From NCBI GenBank assembly GCA_026785965.1, contig JAJAYY010000067.1, positions 1-9,584 on the forward strand: a DNA stretch of 9,584 nucleotides, written 5' to 3'. This DNA comes from Sphingomonas bacterium (GTDB lineage: Bacteria > Pseudomonadota > Alphaproteobacteria > Sphingomonadales > Sphingomonadaceae). The translations under genes were made by a program, and so were the position numbers. The notes under the pieces were generated by a model. That model did not search any database, was not told the origin of the DNA, and saw only the letters and a program-made list of their open reading frames with translations. This document shows positions 1 through 6,590 of this stretch, in pieces (position 1 is the first letter of the stretch; every line of letters starts with the position of its first letter).

Positions 1-1548
1 ACCGAGCGCGCCAGCCGCGCCGCCGTGATCCAGCGCGCCGGACGCGCCGCGCGCCAGGGACCGGGGGTCGCCATCCGCCTGTGGGAAGAGGCCGCGACCG
101 CCGCGCTGCCCGCGCACGACCCGCCCGAAATCCTCGAGGCCGACCTGTCGAGCCTGCTGCTGACTTGCCTGCTGTGGGGCGAGGCCGATCCGGCGCGGCT
201 GCCGTTCCTAGATCCGCCGCCCGCCCCGGCGCTGGCCGAAGCGCGCGAGCGGCTGACTCGGCTGGGTGCGCTCGATGAGGACGGCCGCCTCACCGCCCAC
301 GGCCGCGCGATCGCCGGCTGGCCGCTCGAGCCGCGGCTGGCGCATATGATGATCGAAGCGGGAGAGCGCGGATTTGCCGGCGCCGCCGCCGACGCCGCCG
401 CGCTGCTCACCGAGCGCGGGCTGGGCGGGAATGATCCCGACCTCGAGGTGCGGTTGCGGCGCTGGCGCGAGGAGCGCGGGCCACGCGCGCAAGCGGCGCG
501 GATGATGGCGGATCGGTGGGCGCACAGATCCGCCCCCTCACCCCGCTCGCTCTTGGCGAGTCGATCCTCTCCCGCGAGGGAAGAGGGGATAGGTGCTGCC
601 CTCGCGCTCGCCTTTCCTGACCGGCTTTCACGGCGCCGCGATTCGACTGGCGAGCAGTGGCAGTCGGTCGGCGGGCGCGGGTTTCGGCTCGATCCGACTT
701 CGCCGCTGGCGCGCAGCGAATGGCTAGCGGTTGGCGAAGTTGCCGGCGCAGCCTCGGGCGCGCGCATCCTGTCCGCGGCCGCAATCGACTTCGCCGATAT
801 TGAAACGCTGTTTGCCGACCGCATCGAGCGTTACACCGAGGTCCGCTTCGACCCCGCTTCCTCTGCGATCAGCGCAACGAAGGGCCGCCGCCTCGGCGCG
901 ATCCGCCTGTCGTCTGCACCCGACCCCAAGCCCGACCAGGCCGCGATCGAGGCGGGGCTGTTCGACGCCGTCCGCCGCCACGGCCTCGCTTTGCTGCCGT
1001 GGAGCGACAGCGCCGCCGCGCTGCGCCAGCGCGCCGCCTTCGCCGCAGCGCATGATCCGGCGATCCCCAATCTATCCGATGCTAAGCTGCTCGCCCGTCT
1101 CGACGAATGGCTCCCGCCGCTGCTTGGCGGCCAGCGCCGCCTCGACGCGATCGACGCCTCCGCGCTGCGCCACGCGCTCGACGGCCTGCTCGGCTATGAC
1201 GCGGGACGTGCCGTCGACCGGCTTGCCCCGACCCATTTCGCCTCGCCCGCCGGATCGACCCACCCGATCGATTATGCCGCAACCGGCGGCCCGACGGTCG
1301 AAGTTCGCGCCCAGGCGCTCTATGGCTTGAAGGATCATCCGATAGTCGCTGGTGGCCGCGTGCCGCTGACGCTCGCCATCACCAGCCCGGCGCACCGCCC
1401 GATCCAGACCACACGCGACTTGCCCGCTTTCTGGGCCGGAAGCTGGCACGAGGTCGCCAAGGAAATGCGCGGTCGCTATCCACGCCATCCGTGGCCCGAC
1501 GATCCCGCCTCGGCACCCCCGACCCTACGCACCAAGCGCCGCGCTTGA
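1..1548 (+). CDS. hrpB: ATP-dependent helicase HrpB, C-terminal part (5' end outside window)
   Basis: DEAH-box type nucleic-acid helicase of the HrpB family. The reading frame is open from base 1, so the RecA1 domain and most of RecA2 lie upstream of the window. About 515 residues remain of a family usually near 800 to 830. The first residues carry the end of helicase motif VI (QRAGRAAR, then IRLWEE). The HA2-like region follows, with ARAGWPLEPR-type text (seen as IAGWPLEPRLAHMM), then LALAFPDRL. The long HrpB-specific C-terminal domain comes last: LLGYDAGRAVDRLAP, then SPAHRPIQTTRDLPAFW, then KEMRGRYPRHPWPDDP, ending in TLRTKRRA. The exact cellular role of HrpB is poorly known; RNA helicase activity is inferred from the family. 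Unusually, residues encoded around 529-591 (SAPSPRSLLASRSSPAREEG) are low-complexity and lie on hairpin-forming DNA, described separately. The identification is very secure. Confidence 0.95.
   Translation, partial: TERASRAAVIQRAGRAARQGPGVAIRLWEEAATAALPAHDPPEILEADLSSLLLTCLLWGEADPARLPFLDPPPAPALAEARERLTRLGALDEDGRLTAHGRAIAGWPLEPRLAHMMIEAGERGFAGAAADAAALLTERGLGGNDPDLEVRLRRWREERGPRAQAARMMADRWAHRSAPSPRSLLASRSSPAREEGIGAALALAFPDRLSRRRDSTGEQWQSVGGRGFRLDPTSPLARSEWLAVGEVAGAASGARILSAAAIDFADIETLFADRIERYTEVRFDPASSAISATKGRRLGAIRLSSAPDPKPDQAAIEAGLFDAVRRHGLALLPWSDSAAALRQRAAFAAAHDPAIPNLSDAKLLARLDEWLPPLLGGQRRLDAIDASALRHALDGLLGYDAGRAVDRLAPTHFASPAGSTHPIDYAATGGPTVEVRAQALYGLKDHPIVAGGRVPLTLAITSPAHRPIQTTRDLPAFWAGSWHEVAKEMRGRYPRHPWPDDPASAPPTLRTKRRA
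531..590. repeat. Hairpin-rich palindromic element inside hrpB
   Basis: Two consecutive inverted repeats lie within the hrpB frame. The first is CTCGC (546-550) against GCGAG (556-560) with a 5-nt loop. The second is CCTCT-CCC (566-573) against GGG-A-AGAGG (578-586), with a 4-nt loop and one bulged A. The pyrimidine-rich left side and purine-rich right side (CCCTCACCCC ... CCTCTCCC gcga GGGAAGAGGGG) resemble the dispersed CTCTCCC/GGGAGAG palindromes common in GC-rich proteobacterial genomes. It keeps the frame open and encodes Ser/Pro/Arg-rich text between normal HrpB segments. Only one copy was seen in this window, so calling it a dispersed repeat is inference. Confidence 0.5.
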
Positions 1549-1579
1549 TTCCGCGCCACGCTTGCGCCATCCGCGCCTG

Positions 1580-1861
1580 ATGACCATTGCGCGCATCATC
1601 GAGCAACAACGCCGCACGACCCAGTCGGGCAAGGCCAACGATGGCCGCTGGACCCTCGAGTTCGAGCGCATCGAGCCGCTCCGCGCCGATCCGCTGACCG
1701 GCTGGGCGGGATCGGGCGACACCAACACCCAGGTGCGGTTGACGTTCGATTCAAAGGATGAAGCGATCGCTTATGCGGCACGGAAAGGCTTCGACATCCA
1801 TCTCATCCCAGCCGCGCCGGTGACGCTCAAGCTCCAGGCCTATGCAGACAATTTCCGCTAG
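1580..1861 (+). CDS. NDUFS4-like ETC complex I subunit
   Basis: A 93-residue protein of the ETC complex I subunit conserved region family, the bacterial relatives of the mitochondrial NDUFS4 (18 kDa) accessory subunit of NADH:ubiquinone oxidoreductase. Family hallmarks are visible in order: ARII near the N terminus, QSGKAND then RWTLEFE, DPLTGWAGSGDTNTQVRL, FDSKDEAIAYAARKG, and the C-terminal YADNFR. It probably binds the peripheral arm of complex I at the cytoplasmic face; this is inferred from the family. The ATG at 1580 is preferred because it puts TIARI at the usual N terminus. A TTG at 1562 is in frame but adds only six residues, and neither start has a clear Shine-Dalgarno. It starts 31 bp after the hrpB stop, so read-through transcription from hrpB is plausible. 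Confidence 0.85.
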   Translation: MTIARIIEQQRRTTQSGKANDGRWTLEFERIEPLRADPLTGWAGSGDTNTQVRLTFDSKDEAIAYAARKGFDIHLIPAAPVTLKLQAYADNFR

Positions 1862-1906
1862 GCCATTGTTGCTGGCCTGGCCGGCACGGCATATCGAACC
1901 GACCGC

Positions 1907-2794
1907 TTAACCCGTGCCTCGTTCGGCGAGGAAATCGCGGATCATCGGCTGGACGTTGTCGTCATAGCTGGCGAGCACGAGATGCTGCCCGGCGGTGTCG
2001 AAGTGGGTCAGCATGCGCTCGCCGTTCCAATAATGCAGCGCATAGGCCGGATGATCGGCGAGGATCAGCGGCCGCCCGTCGGGGCGCGCCGGGTCGATGT
2101 CCTGAAGATCAAGCGCCAACGTCGGCGCGGTCGAGGCGCAGACGCTGAGCGGCTTGCCGGCGAAACTGGTCGCGATCGGACGGTGGACGTGGCCCGAGAT
2201 CATCGCCACCACCTGGGTCGCGGGCGTAATCACCGCCTCGAGCCGCTGGACCCACTCCTCGCACGACAGCGCGCTCATCCAGTCGATTCCGGTATCGACC
2301 GGCGGATGGTGGAGGATCAGCACCGTCGGGACGGTGGACCGCTCGGCCAGCCGCGCCTCAAGCCAGGCCGCGCGCGCTTCGCACACCATGCCCCCGTGGC
2401 GCCCCTCGTCGAGCGTGTCGAGCACGATCCAGCGCAACCCGCCATGGTCGATCTCATATTGAAAGAAGCCGTTGGCATCGCGCGGCACTGACGGCAATTG
2501 GGCGGCAAAGCCGGCACGCGAGTCATGGTTGCCGATCGCCCACAGCAACGGCCCATCCCAACGCCCGATCAGCGCGTGCATGTGTTTATAGGCTTCGGCG
2601 TCGTCGCCATATTCGACCAAATCGCCAGTAACGAGCAAAAGCGACGGCTTAGGACGCATCGCGTTCAATTGGTCGATCACCAGATTGAGCCGGCGCACGT
2701 TGAGTTCGTGATTGTTGCCGCGGTCGAACCCGATGTGCAGATCGGTCACTTGCGCGACGAGAATTCCGTCGATCGATGATTGCTTGGTCGCCAA
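1907..2794 (-). CDS. Class III cyclic-nucleotide phosphodiesterase / metallophosphoesterase (CpdA-like)
   Basis: A 295-residue calcineurin-like metallophosphoesterase with all five metal-binding blocks: DLHIG (D18, H20), GDLVEYGD (D58), GNHD (N89, H90), LHHPP (H162) and GHVHR (H202, H204). The arrangement, spacing and length fit the CpdA/class III phosphodiesterase group, which hydrolyses 3',5'-cAMP with a dinuclear metal centre in the cytoplasm. Other phosphodiester substrates cannot be excluded, so no gene symbol is given. No signal peptide is visible. The start is a TTG at 2794, supported by a very strong Shine-Dalgarno six bases upstream; no ATG is available near the conserved N terminus. 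It is convergent with the NDUFS4-like gene (45 bp apart) and divergent from the epimerase gene. Confidence 0.88.
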   Translation of the reverse strand: MATKQSSIDGILVAQVTDLHIGFDRGNNHELNVRRLNLVIDQLNAMRPKPSLLLVTGDLVEYGDDAEAYKHMHALIGRWDGPLLWAIGNHDSRAGFAAQLPSVPRDANGFFQYEIDHGGLRWIVLDTLDEGRHGGMVCEARAAWLEARLAERSTVPTVLILHHPPVDTGIDWMSALSCEEWVQRLEAVITPATQVVAMISGHVHRPIATSFAGKPLSVCASTAPTLALDLQDIDPARPDGRPLILADHPAYALHYWNGERMLTHFDTAGQHLVLASYDDNVQPMIRDFLAERGTG

Positions 2795-2798
2795 GGAA

Positions 2799-2807
2799 CC
2801 CCTCCCC
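2799..2807 (-). promoter_or_regulatory. Shine-Dalgarno that fixes the TTG start of the phosphodiesterase
   Basis: On the minus strand this reads GGGGAGGGG. Its GGAGG core ends six bases before the TTG at 2794-2792. This is the best ribosome binding site in the left half of the window and is the main reason for accepting the rare TTG start. Confidence 0.75.
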
Positions 2808-2887
2808 TAGCGGCTGCGATGATCTGCGGCGCGGCGCTTGTCCAGTCCTTTTGACGCGGCTTGCGGCGCGAGAGCGGTTGCGGCAAG

Positions 2888-4045
2888 ATGGCGGAGCCGA
2901 AGCCAGGGGGAAAGCTGCGCGAGTTTCGTATTGGTCTAGTAATTGGGACCCGACCTGAAGCAATCAAGCTCGCGCCAGTGGCAGCGGCGCTTGGCCGAAG
3001 CGGCGCCTTGCCCTTGCTTTACCTGACCGGCCAGCACCCCGGTCTGAATCCCGCAGATCATGCGCTCGAGACGCTGCCTGCGACCGCGTTTGGTTGCGCC
3101 GGGCGCAGCGATCCGTTCGAACATGTCGAGGAGGTCTGCGCCGCGCTTGAGCGGCACTGGCGGCGTGATACCCCCGACCTCGTGATCGTCCAGGGCGACA
3201 CGTCGAGCGCGCTCGGCGGGGCGCGCGCCGCGAGCCTGTGCCGAGTGCCGCTGGCGCATGTCGAGGCTGGCCTGCGCAGCTTCGATCCCGCCTCGCCGTG
3301 GCCCGAGGAGGACTTTCGAACCGAGATTGACGCGCTTGCCGACTTGCTGTTCGCGCCGACCGACGGAGCCGCCGCCAATCTTGTCCGCGAGCGTTGCCCG
3401 GGCGCGCTCCACGTCACCGGCAACAGCGGGATCGACGCCCTGCTGACGCAAGTGGAGCAAATGCCGCGGGCGCGCCGCAAAGCCCGCGGCCGGCGGCCAC
3501 GGCATGTCCTGGTAACCTGCCACCGACGCGAGAATTGGGGCGCGGGGCTGGCCAATGTCGCGGCTGCGCTGGTCGAGCTCGCCGATCGTGGCGATGTCAC
3601 GATCGATGTCGTGCTCCACCCCAATCCGCAGGTCGCGGGAGCGATGTTCAGTTTGCTCGGCAACCAACCCGCGATCCACCTCAGCACGCCGCTCGGACAT
3701 GCCGCGATGATCGACCAGATGCGCCGCGCCGACCTGATCCTGAGCGATTCGGGCGGGATCCAGGAAGAGGCCGCTGCGCTGGGAGTCCCGCTGCTGGTGT
3801 TGCGCGCCAGCACCGAGCGTCCCGAATGCATCGAGTCGGGCAATGCGGTCATGGTCGGGACCGATCGCGAGCGGATCGTCGCGACGGTGAGCGACCTGAT
3901 CGCTGATCCCGCCCGGCTTGGCGCGATGACGGTGCCGCGCTTCCCGTTCGGCGACGGACACGCCGCGCCGCGCATTGCCGCGCTGACCCTGGCGTGGCTC
4001 AACCAGCGCCTGGTGGCCGATTCGCAAGTCCCGCTGAGCGTCTGA
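2888..4045 (+). CDS. wecB: UDP-N-acetylglucosamine 2-epimerase (non-hydrolysing)
   Basis: A 385-residue cytoplasmic enzyme of the WecB/MnaA family that interconverts UDP-GlcNAc and UDP-ManNAc, supplying ManNAc units for surface polysaccharides. The N-terminal signature IGTRPEAIKLAPV is intact. Residues matching the family's catalytic and UDP-binding positions are present: QGDT (D104), HVEAGLR (E126), PWPEE (E140/E141), CHRREN (H212) and SDSGGIQEEA (S288, E293/E294). The ATG at 2888 is chosen. A TTG at 2861 is in frame but would add nine residues with no family support. The ribosome binding site is weak. It stands alone with no polysaccharide genes beside it, 93 bp from the divergent phosphodiesterase gene, so the polymer it serves is unknown. 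Confidence 0.92.
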   Translation: MAEPKPGGKLREFRIGLVIGTRPEAIKLAPVAAALGRSGALPLLYLTGQHPGLNPADHALETLPATAFGCAGRSDPFEHVEEVCAALERHWRRDTPDLVIVQGDTSSALGGARAASLCRVPLAHVEAGLRSFDPASPWPEEDFRTEIDALADLLFAPTDGAAANLVRERCPGALHVTGNSGIDALLTQVEQMPRARRKARGRRPRHVLVTCHRRENWGAGLANVAAALVELADRGDVTIDVVLHPNPQVAGAMFSLLGNQPAIHLSTPLGHAAMIDQMRRADLILSDSGGIQEEAAALGVPLLVLRASTERPECIESGNAVMVGTDRERIVATVSDLIADPARLGAMTVPRFPFGDGHAAPRIAALTLAWLNQRLVADSQVPLSV

Positions 4046-4074
4046 TTGACAGCACGCGCGCCAGCCAGCATAGG
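4046..4074 (+). promoter_or_regulatory. Promoter for tRNA-Glu
   Basis: A perfect -35 hexamer TTGACA (4046-4051) directly follows the epimerase stop codon. After a 17-bp spacer comes CATAGG (4069-4074), a moderate -10. Transcription would begin near 4081, about 20 bases before the mature tRNA 5' end. The exact TTGACA in such GC-rich sequence, placed just ahead of a tRNA, makes chance unlikely. The -10 match is only partial. Confidence 0.65.
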
Positions 4075-4101
4075 GCGCCCGCGCCACGCGCTTGCTGCGA
4101 T

Positions 4102-4176
4102 GGCCCCTTCGTCTAAGGGTTAGGACGCGGCCCTTTCACGGCTGAAATACGGGTTCGAATCCCGTAGGGGTCACCA
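4102..4176 (+). tRNA. tRNA-Glu (anticodon TTC), CCA encoded
   Basis: A full 75-nt cloverleaf. The acceptor stem is GGCCCCT (4102-4108) against AGGGGTC (4166-4172), including one G-T pair. The anticodon arm is CGGCC with loop CTTTCAC against GGCTG, placing TTC at 4135-4137. The T arm is CGGG-TTCGAAT-CCCG. The 3' CCA (4174-4176) is encoded in the DNA. The overall sequence closely follows bacterial tRNA-Glu. No integrase gene or repeated tRNA 3' end was seen nearby, so it does not act as an occupied integration site here. Confidence 0.97.
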
Positions 4177-4236
4177 AAAAAGCGCCTGACGGGCCCCTGT
4201 ATTCAAGGACCGGCAAGCACGGCACGGCGCGCAGTC

Positions 4237-4692
4237 CTAGAGCAGATATTTGACCTTGATCGCCTGAAGGCTGCGGCCCGGCGGAAGCGCAAAATGGACA
4301 TCGGAATAATGCGGCGGGCCCATCCGCAGCGCTGGATTGCGCGAGAAGCCGAACCCCTCACGCGGCATTCCTAAGCGCGTGTCGAGCTTGCCGTTGCGAT
4401 TTTCGTCGTGGAGGAGCAGCAGGCTGTAGTCGTCCGGCACCAGTCCACCGATGTGGATCAGCCCTGCCTCCCCCGCCGCGACAATCCGGGTCACGCGGTC
4501 AGGGTCGCGGTCGCAAGCGAGGAAGTGTTTGGCGGTGCGGCGGGTCAAGCAGATCATCACCGCGCCCTGCTGATTGCGAAGCCCCCTGACCGTGACCTCG
4601 AGTTCAGCCGCGCTCGGCGGCCGGTCTGCGCCGATCGTCAGCAGCGCCGCGAGCGGTGCCAGCAGCAGCACGCGCCGGCGCAAACTCGCCAA
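4237..4692 (-). CDS. DUF2141 domain protein, exported
   Basis: An approximately 151-residue protein of the DUF2141 family; its function is unknown. The N terminus looks like a signal peptide: RRR, then a hydrophobic stretch VLLLAPLAALLTIGA, with likely cleavage near PPSAA (residues 25-29). The mature part has the family pattern: VTVRGLRNQQGAV, then HDENRNGKLDT (95-105), GMPREGFGFSRNP (108-120), GPPHYSDVHF, and a final beta strand IKVKYLL. Cys48 and Cys60 could form a disulfide in the periplasm. The start is uncertain: TTG at 4692, TTG at 4683 and GTG at 4671 all sit just before the signal peptide. An ATG at 4776 would add text that is only the other frame of the conserved hydroxylase core, so it is rejected. 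The gene overlaps the 3' end of the probable crtG by about 89 bases on the same strand, suggesting coupled translation. Confidence 0.8.
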   Translation of the reverse strand: MASLRRRVLLLAPLAALLTIGADRPPSAAELEVTVRGLRNQQGAVMICLTRRTAKHFLACDRDPDRVTRIVAAGEAGLIHIGGLVPDDYSLLLLHDENRNGKLDTRLGMPREGFGFSRNPALRMGPPHYSDVHFALPPGRSLQAIKVKYLL

Positions 4693-5392
4693 GCCCGCGA
4701 TCGGTGCCGCACAATTGGTCCCAATGGCGGAAGTACAGCCCGTAATTGCAACGGTATTTCTGGTGGTGGAGCTCATGATGGCTCGCCGTTATCAGCCATT
4801 TTCCCAATCTTCCATGAACAAGGCGGCGCGGAAACATTTCCCACCCCATGTGATTGGTCACCCCCATCAGCGTCATGATCGCCAGCACCACGCCGAGCAC
4901 CGCGACATGGATCGGGATAACGAACACCAGCGCGGGGATGACCACTGCCCCGCTGCTCGCCTCCCACGGGTGAAAACTCATTGCCGCCCACGCTGTCGGC
5001 GGTCGGCTGGCATGGTGGACCGCATGCATCCGCTTGTACCACCAGGGGCGGTGCATCAGGCGGTGGGTCCAATAGAACCACGTGTCATGGACCTGCAGAT
5101 AGACCAGCAGCGAGGCGGGCATCCACCACCATGGAAACGCCGCCGCGTCGCTATAGATTTGAGTCCAGCCGCGCTCCTGCCAGCCCCATGCGACGATCCC
5201 CGCGGGCGCGCCGTAGATCGCCGCCGAGGCCAGGCTCCACGCAATCTCGCTCCGGATCTGTCGGCCTTGTCCCGCCAGCCGTCCGGGAAACCGCCGCGCG
5301 GTCCACGCCGCGAACAGCCCGCTGGTGACCAAATATCGAACCCCGACGATCATCGTCATCGCCAATGCGGAAAGGATCAGGGTCAGTGCCAT
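4604..5392 (-). CDS. crtG: Probable carotenoid 2,2'-beta-hydroxylase (sterol desaturase / fatty acid hydroxylase family)
   Basis: A 262-residue integral membrane di-iron hydroxylase. The three histidine boxes are complete: HRLMH (110-114), HAVHH (123-127) and HHELHH (205-210). Additional histidines occur in VHDTWFYWTH and TNHMGW (H181). The core ends in YGLYFRHWDQLCGTDRG, typical of the family. Hydrophobic segments lie near residues 3-28, 50-70, 86-100 and 148-176. The known CrtG of Brevundimonas, which 2-hydroxylates beta-ionone rings, shows partial similarity to sterol C5-desaturase. A gene of that class divergent from crtY in a crtYIB/crtZ locus is therefore best explained as crtG, converting zeaxanthin to caloxanthin and nostoxanthin. 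The specific substrate is inferred; another lipid hydroxylase is the alternative. The tail after residue 232 is low-complexity and overlaps the DUF2141 gene. ATG 5392 has no evident Shine-Dalgarno, and an in-frame stop just upstream excludes a longer start. Confidence 0.75.
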   Translation of the reverse strand: MALTLILSALAMTMIVGVRYLVTSGLFAAWTARRFPGRLAGQGRQIRSEIAWSLASAAIYGAPAGIVAWGWQERGWTQIYSDAAAFPWWWMPASLLVYLQVHDTWFYWTHRLMHRPWWYKRMHAVHHASRPPTAWAAMSFHPWEASSGAVVIPALVFVIPIHVAVLGVVLAIMTLMGVTNHMGWEMFPRRLVHGRLGKWLITASHHELHHQKYRCNYGLYFRHWDQLCGTDRGLGEFAPARAAAGTARGAADDRRRPAAERG

Positions 5393-5427
5393 ACCAAGAG
5401 ACTAGGCGCGCCACACGCGCACGGCTA

Positions 5428-5431
5428 GAGG
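5428..5431 (+). promoter_or_regulatory. Ribosome binding site of crtY
   Basis: GAGG seven bases upstream of the crtY ATG, within the short 46-bp gap between the divergent crtG and crtY starts. It supports ATG 5439 as the operon's first start codon. Confidence 0.6.
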
Positions 5432-5438
5432 CAGGCCG

Positions 5439-6590
5439 ATGCCTGCGCCACGCCACGACTTGATCATCCTTGGCGGCGGGCTCGCCGGGGGGCTGGCCGC
5501 GTTGGCGCTGAGCGCGCGGCGGCCCGACCTCAAGCTGGGGCTGGTCGAGCCTCAAGCGCAACTCGGCGGCAATCATCTGTGGTCGTTCTTCGATAGCGAC
5601 ATCGCCCCCGCCGACGCAGCGCTGGTCGAGCCGCTGATCGCGCATCGCTGGGCCGGCTACGACGTACGCTTTCCCGCGCACCACCGCCGTATCGAGCAGC
5701 CGTATCGGACAATCGCAAGCGAGCGGCTTGACGTCGCGCTTCGCGCTGCGCTCCCCGCCGAAGCGATTATCCAGGCTGCCGCGACCCATGCCTCGCCGAC
5801 CGAGGTGATCCTTGACGATGGTCGAATGCTTGCTGCCAGGGCGGTGCTCGATACGCGCGGGCTTTGGGCGACCCCGCCGGGGCTCGCCTGCGGGTGGCAG
5901 AAATTTTGCGGGCAGTTGCTCGAAATCCCCGCCGGTCACGGCCTCGACCGCCCGGTGGTAATGGATGCCGCGGTCGACCAGGCCGAAGGCTATCGCTTCG
6001 TCTACTGCTTACCTTTCTCGCCGACCGCTTTGTTCGTCGAGGACACTTATTATTCCGACTCGCCCGACCTCGACCGCGACGAACTGGCGCAGCGCATTGC
6101 CGCTTATGCCGCCGCGCAAGGATGGCAGGCCGCGGCGATCTCGCGCGAGGAAACCGGGGTGTTGCCGGTGGTAATGGGAGGCGATTTCGACGCTTTCTGG
6201 CCAATCAGCGATGACCTTGCCCGCGGCGGCGTTCGCGCCGCTTTATTCCATCCGCTGACCAGCTACTCGCTGCCCGATGCGGTACGCTTCGCGGCGTGGC
6301 TTGCGAGCGAGGCACCGCTGGATGAGAATCTTGGCGCCGCGACCCGGGCCCGCGCGCTCGACCATTGGCGGCGCGGCAGGTTCGACCGGATGCTTGCCAA
6401 AATGCTGTTCAAGGCCGCCGATCCGCCGCAGCGCTACCGCATCCTCGAGCGTTTCTATCGGCTGCAGCCGCCGCTGATCGCGCGCTTTTACGCCGGTCGA
6501 TCGAGCCTTGCCGATCGGCTGCGCATCCTTTCTGGGCGCCCGCCCGTATCTGTCGTGCGCGCGATCGCCGCGCTGAGGGGAAAATTGTGA
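5439..6590 (+). CDS. crtY: Lycopene beta-cyclase
   Basis: A 383-residue bacterial CrtY-type cyclase that closes both ends of lycopene to give beta-carotene, acting at the membrane with a bound flavin. Visible marks are the dinucleotide-binding loop GGGLAGG (12-18), LVEPQAQLGGNHLWSFFDSD, the EDTYYSD motif (201-207), REETGVLPVVMGGD, LFHPLTSYSLPDAV, and the family C terminus FYRLQPPLIARFYAGRSS followed by LSGRPPVSVVRAI. Length is normal. ATG 5439 is supported by GAGG at 5428-5431, seven bases upstream. It is the first gene of the crtY-crtI-crtB operon, and its stop codon overlaps the start of crtI. Confidence 0.96.
   Translation: MPAPRHDLIILGGGLAGGLAALALSARRPDLKLGLVEPQAQLGGNHLWSFFDSDIAPADAALVEPLIAHRWAGYDVRFPAHHRRIEQPYRTIASERLDVALRAALPAEAIIQAAATHASPTEVILDDGRMLAARAVLDTRGLWATPPGLACGWQKFCGQLLEIPAGHGLDRPVVMDAAVDQAEGYRFVYCLPFSPTALFVEDTYYSDSPDLDRDELAQRIAAYAAAQGWQAAAISREETGVLPVVMGGDFDAFWPISDDLARGGVRAALFHPLTSYSLPDAVRFAAWLASEAPLDENLGAATRARALDHWRRGRFDRMLAKMLFKAADPPQRYRILERFYRLQPPLIARFYAGRSSLADRLRILSGRPPVSVVRAIAALRGKL
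6575..6580 (+). promoter_or_regulatory. Ribosome binding site of crtI inside crtY
   Basis: GAGGGG within the last codons of crtY, six bases before the GTG start of crtI. It decides the GTG start over the longer open frame. Confidence 0.65.

Noticed and set aside
1861..1877. GGCCA/TGGCC inverted repeat after the NDUFS4-like gene as a terminator
   Set aside because: The stem is only 5 bp with a 7-nt loop and no T-run follows on either strand.
2851..2879. TTGACG as a -35 box for the epimerase gene
   Set aside because: No acceptable -10 hexamer is found at 16-18 bp spacing.
2936..4087. Long open frames opposite the epimerase gene (for example 2936-4087 and 3058-4071, minus strand)
   Set aside because: They are antisense shadows produced by high GC third positions; their translations are Arg/Ala/Ser-rich with no domain, while the plus-strand frame has complete family motifs.
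4102..4176. tRNA-Glu as an integration site for a genomic island
   Set aside because: No integrase gene and no repeated copy of the tRNA 3' end was seen, and the genes on both sides look chromosomal.
4176..4194. Six-base T-run on the minus strand downstream of the DUF2141 gene as a terminator
   Set aside because: The T-run is preceded by at most a 3-bp local stem, and it overlaps the encoded CCA end of the tRNA; too weak to annotate.
4693..4776. Upstream extension of the DUF2141 gene to the ATG at 4776
   Set aside because: The added residues are the alternate-frame reading of the conserved histidine-box end of the hydroxylase and precede a clean signal peptide, so they are not expected to be translated.
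6365..6586. Longer N terminus for crtI
   Set aside because: This stretch is the 3' part of crtY in another frame; the GTG at 6587 has a ribosome binding site and directly precedes the FAD-binding loop.
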